Under the pieces are notes generated by a model. The model ran no database searches. It was not told the DNA's origin and saw only the letters and a list, made by a program, of their open reading frames with translations. From Geodermatophilaceae bacterium (GTDB taxonomy: Bacteria; Actinomycetota; Actinomycetes; Mycobacteriales; Geodermatophilaceae): a stretch of DNA of 8,676 bases. Position 1 is the stretch's first letter; each line of letters begins with the position of its first letter. Made by a program: the position numbers and the translations under genes. Location of the stretch: assembly GCA_013812385.1 (NCBI GenBank), contig JACCTM010000133.1:1-8676 (forward strand), read 5' to 3'. Below are positions 6,070-8,676 of this stretch, one piece after another.

Positions 6070-6990
6070 GTGACGTCGCCACGGATGAGGGTGGGGGTGA
6101 CGCGCCGGGAGTTACTCACCGTCGGCGGTGTCAGTGTGGCGGCGGTCGCCGTCGGGCACGGCTTGACCGGGTGTGGACGCAAGCGGACTGCTTCAGCCCA
6201 TGATGGACGAGTGCAGACCCTGCGGTACGGATCGGACGCCTCGCAATTCGTCGAACTCACCCTGCCGGCTGCAGCGAAGGGACCTGTCCCGGTCGCCGTG
6301 GTCATCCATGGGGGCTTCTGGCGCTCGGCCTACGGCCTCGAACTCGGTCGGCCACTGGCCGCCACGCTGCCCGGCCGGGGTTGGGCGGCGCTGAACATCG
6401 AGTACCGGCGGGTCGGAAACGGTGGCGGATACCCGACCACGCTGATCGACGTCGCCGCGGCGATCGACCTGCTGGCCGACGAGGGGCAGATAGCCGCTCG
6501 GGACAGCGACCTCGAACTCGACCTGGAGAGGGTAGTCACGATCGGCCACTCCGCCGGCGGTCACCTGGCGGCCTGGGCGGCGACGAGGCCCGGACAGGAC
6601 GCCGGCTCTCCGGGCGCCGCACCACGTGTCACCGTGTCGGCGTTGGTTTCCCAAGCCGGAGTCCTCGATCTAGCAGCATGTGCGCGCGAGGGCCTGGGAG
6701 CCGGCGCTGCCCAGGCGTTCTTGGCCGGAGAACCAGGCGACGTTCCCGACCGGTACGAGCAAGCAAGTCCGATCGAGCGGCTCCCGGTGGGCGTACCGAC
6801 CCTGTGTGTGCACGCCTCGCGGGACGGCAACGTGCCGGTCAGTCAGAGCGAGAACTTCGTCGCGGCTGCGCAGGCCGTCGGCGACGACGCCGAACTAAGC
6901 ACCGTCGAAGGTGACCATTTCGTCGTGATCGACCCGGAGCACCCCTCCTGGGCGCTCGTACTCGACTGGCTCGACCGTCTTCTCCGGTGA
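6070..6990 (+). CDS. Alpha/beta hydrolase, predicted Tat-exported lipoprotein
   Basis: A 306-residue serine hydrolase of the BD-FAE/kynurenine-formamidase-like type. The oxyanion motif HGGFW is at 80-84, the nucleophile elbow GHSAGGH at 159-165 (Ser161), and the probable acid and base are Asp252 (SRDGNVP) and His283 (GDHFVVID). The N-terminus has TRRELL (11-16) with twin arginines 12-13, a hydrophobic stretch (17-33) and a lipobox LTGC (32-35). This predicts Tat export and lipid anchoring at Cys35 on the outer membrane face. Substrate is unknown; an ester or amide is expected. It starts 7 nt after the upstream stop with GAGG (6061-6064) as ribosome site. An internal GTG at 6097, behind the purine-rich GAGGGTGGGG, would give a shorter and very typical Tat signal starting MTRRELL, so that start is a real alternative. 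Cytoplasmic formamidases of this family lack such a signal. Confidence 0.88.
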   Translation: MTSPRMRVGVTRRELLTVGGVSVAAVAVGHGLTGCGRKRTASAHDGRVQTLRYGSDASQFVELTLPAAAKGPVPVAVVIHGGFWRSAYGLELGRPLAATLPGRGWAALNIEYRRVGNGGGYPTTLIDVAAAIDLLADEGQIAARDSDLELDLERVVTIGHSAGGHLAAWAATRPGQDAGSPGAAPRVTVSALVSQAGVLDLAACAREGLGAGAAQAFLAGEPGDVPDRYEQASPIERLPVGVPTLCVHASRDGNVPVSQSENFVAAAQAVGDDAELSTVEGDHFVVIDPEHPSWALVLDWLDRLLR

Positions 6991-6991
6991 G

Positions 6992-7021
6992 CCGACGACG
7001 TGGGTCGGCAGGTCGTAGGCT
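6992..7021 (+). promoter_or_regulatory. Candidate leaderless promoter of the OB-fold gene
   Basis: TAGGCT (7016-7021) ends exactly 6 nt before the GTG at 7028. CCGACG (6992-6997) keeps the GAC core of a TTGACN -35 box with 18-bp spacing. No Shine-Dalgarno is seen in the 37-bp gap after the hydrolase. This fits a new, leaderless transcript for the OB-fold and DUF3159 genes. Confidence 0.5.
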
Positions 7022-7027
7022 TGGCGC

Positions 7028-7414
7028 GTGACCGAGACTAGGCAGGAGAGCGGTAGTTGGCTCTCGCGTCGGCTCCGCCGGCTGACCGCAGACCCCAATG
7101 AACTCGATGCTCAGGATCTGCTTTCCCACGTCGGCAAGACCGCCGGGTGCGAGCCCATGGCCAGTTGCCATCGGGGGAAGGTCATGACGGTCACCGGTCG
7201 GCTCAGGTCGGTGGTCTACCTGCCAGAGGGCAGCGTTCCGACGCTGGAGGCAGAACTGCACGACGGCTCAGGCTCGGTCGTGCTGGTCTGGCTCGGCCGG
7301 CGCCAGATCCCCGGGATAGAGCCGGGGCGCACTCTGACCGCCCGCGGGCGGATCGCCGAGAACCAGGGTCGCGGCGTCATCTACAACCCTTGGTACGAGC
7401 TGAGCCCGGCGTGA
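7028..7414 (+). CDS. OB-fold nucleic-acid-binding domain protein
   Basis: A 128-residue protein: a basic N-terminal helix region (SWLSRRLRRLTADPNELDAQ, 10-29) followed by one OB-fold (about 49-126). Fold marks are KVMTVTGRLRSVVYLP (51-66), TLEAELHDGSGSVVLVWLGRRQIPGI (72-97), PGRTLTARGRIAENQG (99-114) and IYNPWYEL (118-125). It corresponds in sequence pattern and position to M. tuberculosis Rv2694c. OB-folds of this kind resemble the anticodon-binding/RecG wedge type and may bind DNA or RNA; no partner is known. Start GTG 7028 is placed by the -10-like element. Its stop overlaps the GTG of the DUF3159 gene in GTGA (7411-7414), so the two are translationally coupled. Confidence 0.92.
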   Translation: MTETRQESGSWLSRRLRRLTADPNELDAQDLLSHVGKTAGCEPMASCHRGKVMTVTGRLRSVVYLPEGSVPTLEAELHDGSGSVVLVWLGRRQIPGIEPGRTLTARGRIAENQGRGVIYNPWYELSPA

Positions 7415-8154
7415 GGGAGGCAATCCCCGATCCCGCCTCGCACATCCCGCCGATCCAGGCCACGACAGCCGCGTCATCCGAGGAAGCCGTCAACGACCGA
7501 CCCCCATTGGTCGACCGCCAACAGATCATCAGCCAGATCGGTGGCCTGCGCGGCGTGATCGACTCGGGCCTGCCGGTCATCGTGTTCATCACGGTGAACG
7601 CCTTCACATCCCTGCCCGTGGCCGTGTGGAGTGCACTGGGGACGGGTGCTGCGCTGTTCGCCGTGCGCCTGGCTCGTCGGGAAAATGTGCAACAGGCGAT
7701 CTCTGGCTTCCTGGGTGTTGCCATCGCCGCGTTCATTGCCGGGCAGACCGGCCAGGCACGGGACTTCTTTCTGCCAGCCCTGTGGTCGACGGCGGCCTTC
7801 GGCCTGGCGTTCCTGATATCGGCAGTGGTTCGCTGGCCGCTTGTCGGCGTCATCGCCGAGTTATTTTGGCCGACACCAGGTCTGACGGATTCAAAGGCGT
7901 GGAGGTCCCATCGCAGTCTGATGCGCGTCTATACGTGGTTGACGCTGCTCTGGGCCGGGGTCTACCTGTTCCGAATCGCCGTACAGGGGTCGCTGTACCT
8001 CGCCAACGAGGTGACGTTGCTGGGTACGACGAAGCTCTTCATGGGCTGGCCGTTGACCGCTCTCGAGGCGCTGCTGACGGTCTACGTGGTGCGGCGGGTC
8101 CGACGGCGGATCAGCGACCCAAAGACTTCCTCCTCTCCGGCCGGGTCGGGGTAA
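7411..8154 (+). CDS. DUF3159 family polytopic membrane protein
   Basis: A 247-residue integral membrane protein of the DUF3159 family (M. tuberculosis Rv2693c position). After a soluble N-terminus (1-37) comes the conserved QIGGLRGVIDSGLPVIVFI (42-60). Hydrophobic segments lie at about 50-66, 69-86, 98-112, 122-140, 173-191 and 208-228. Conserved-looking loops are RLARRENVQQA (86-96), GQARDFFLPAL (114-124), RWPLVGVI (141-148) and the basic tail RRVRRRI (228-234). Function is unknown; the layout resembles a small transporter or channel-like protein, which is speculation. The frame extends upstream to 7147 inside the OB-fold gene, but the GTG at 7411 overlapping the OB-fold stop is the sensible start. 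The 3' end overlaps the convergent TrkA-family gene by 44 bp. Confidence 0.93.
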   Translation: MREAIPDPASHIPPIQATTAASSEEAVNDRPPLVDRQQIISQIGGLRGVIDSGLPVIVFITVNAFTSLPVAVWSALGTGAALFAVRLARRENVQQAISGFLGVAIAAFIAGQTGQARDFFLPALWSTAAFGLAFLISAVVRWPLVGVIAELFWPTPGLTDSKAWRSHRSLMRVYTWLTLLWAGVYLFRIAVQGSLYLANEVTLLGTTKLFMGWPLTALEALLTVYVVRRVRRRISDPKTSSSPAGSG

Positions 8155-8676
8155 GCATCTGTTGGAGGTCCTCCTCGACCTCCTCGGATGCCACGAAGAG
8201 CAACTCGTCGGCTGCCTCGAGTGGTTCATCGGGACTCGGCACGATCACCCGCTTGCCGCGCAGGACCGTCACCAGCACCGCATCTCGAGGCAGCGACAGG
8301 TCGCCCACGGTCCTGCCGACATAGGGTGTTCCCTCAGCCAGCGTCACCTCTACGAGGTTGGCTTGGCCGTGCCGGAAGGTCATCAGCCGCACCAGGTCTC
8401 CGACGGTCACCGCCTCTTCCACGAGGGCGGCAAGCACTCGCGGCGAGGAAACCGACACGTCGACACCCCAGGACTCGTCGAAGAGCCACTCGTTGCGGGG
8501 GTCATTGACCCGGGCCACGACCCGGGGAACGGCGAACTCGGTCTTGGCTAGTAGGGACACCACGAGATTGACTTTGTCATCCCCGGTCGCGGCGATGACG
8601 ACGTCACAGCGAGACAGTTCCGCGTCCTCGAGTTCGGCCAACTCGCAGGCGTCCGCCTGAACCCATTCCGCATCCG
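8111..8676 (-). CDS. ceoC: TrkA-family potassium uptake regulator, CeoC/TrkB-like (5' end outside window)
   Basis: The minus-strand frame is open to the window edge and ends at TGA 8111-8113, giving about 188 residues of the C-terminal part. It holds the end of the RCK/TrkA-N nucleotide-binding domain (WVQADACELAELED then CDVVIAATGDDKVNLVVSLLA) and the conserved VPRVVARVNDPRNEWLFDE. A TrkA-C domain follows (ANLVEVTL, LPRDAVLVTVLRGKRVIVP, LEAADELLFVA). TrkA-type proteins bind NAD(H) or nucleotides and gate Trk/Ktr potassium channels at the inner membrane face. Sequence feel and location next to DUF3159 match M. tuberculosis CeoC (Rv2692), which pairs with CeoB; a ceoB gene would be expected just beyond the right edge. 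A TTG at 8641 is not the start, because family sequence continues upstream. The ceoC/ceoB choice rests on synteny. Confidence 0.92.
   Translation of the reverse strand, partial: DAEWVQADACELAELEDAELSRCDVVIAATGDDKVNLVVSLLAKTEFAVPRVVARVNDPRNEWLFDESWGVDVSVSSPRVLAALVEEAVTVGDLVRLMTFRHGQANLVEVTLAEGTPYVGRTVGDLSLPRDAVLVTVLRGKRVIVPSPDEPLEAADELLFVASEEVEEDLQQMLTPTRPERRKSLGR

Noticed and set aside
5375..6073. Long plus-strand frame inside the DinB/SCP gene
   Set aside because: Arg-rich shadow frame with no domain signal; the overlapping frame has clear DinB and SCP motifs.
7147..7410. Upstream extension of the DUF3159 frame inside the OB-fold gene
   Set aside because: The extension is Arg/Gly/Ala-rich shadow sequence of the OB-fold gene; the GTGA overlap at 7411 is a natural coupled start.

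Overview
The window is GC-rich chromosomal DNA from an actinobacterium. The main evidence is gene content and order. The run DUF4193 protein, dut, DUF3710 protein, OB-fold protein, DUF3159 membrane protein, then a convergent TrkA-family gene, with a LytR_C/Cei-type gene divergent from DUF4193, matches the locus around Rv2700-Rv2692 of Mycobacterium tuberculosis as I remember it. GTG starts, leaderless-looking promoters and a motif V histidine in dUTPase also fit. The genus cannot be fixed from this window; differences from the mycobacterial layout point to another actinobacterial lineage.

Layout. (1) 1-1198, plus strand: the 3' end of a calcium-binding RTX-repeat protein, then a complete short-chain dehydrogenase. 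(2) 1232-2582, minus strand: cei-like LytR_C membrane protein, followed downstream by a small papain-like-fold protein of a poorly characterised family. (3) 2583-2813: a 231-bp divergent control region with a widely spaced 9-bp inverted repeat. (4) 2814-8154, plus strand: DUF4193 zinc-ribbon protein, an unrecognised 282-residue membrane-associated protein, dut, DUF3710, a DinB/SCP-type protein, a predicted Tat lipoprotein alpha/beta hydrolase, the OB-fold protein and DUF3159. (5) 8111-8676, minus strand: the 3' part of a CeoC/TrkB-like potassium-uptake regulator, overlapping the DUF3159 gene tail to tail by 44 bp.

How it works together. The plus-strand block looks like a series of short transcription units rather than one operon. 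Three genes (dut, the DinB/SCP gene and the OB-fold gene) begin with GTG, and each GTG lies exactly 6 nt after a TANNNT -10-like hexamer. This is the signature of leaderless transcription. The genes between these starts use Shine-Dalgarno sites or overlapping stop/start codons, giving pairs: dut-DUF3710, DinB/SCP-hydrolase, OB-DUF3159. Functions cover nucleotide-pool hygiene (dUTPase), envelope integrity (Cei), potassium uptake (TrkA family) and several uncharacterised conserved proteins.

I saw no tRNA, rRNA, CRISPR array, insertion sequence or prophage gene. No intergenic stretch exceeds 300 bp. The most novel items are the 282-residue protein between DUF4193 and dut, the papain-like-fold protein next to cei, and the repeated leaderless start architecture. 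I found no convincing wholly new multi-gene system.
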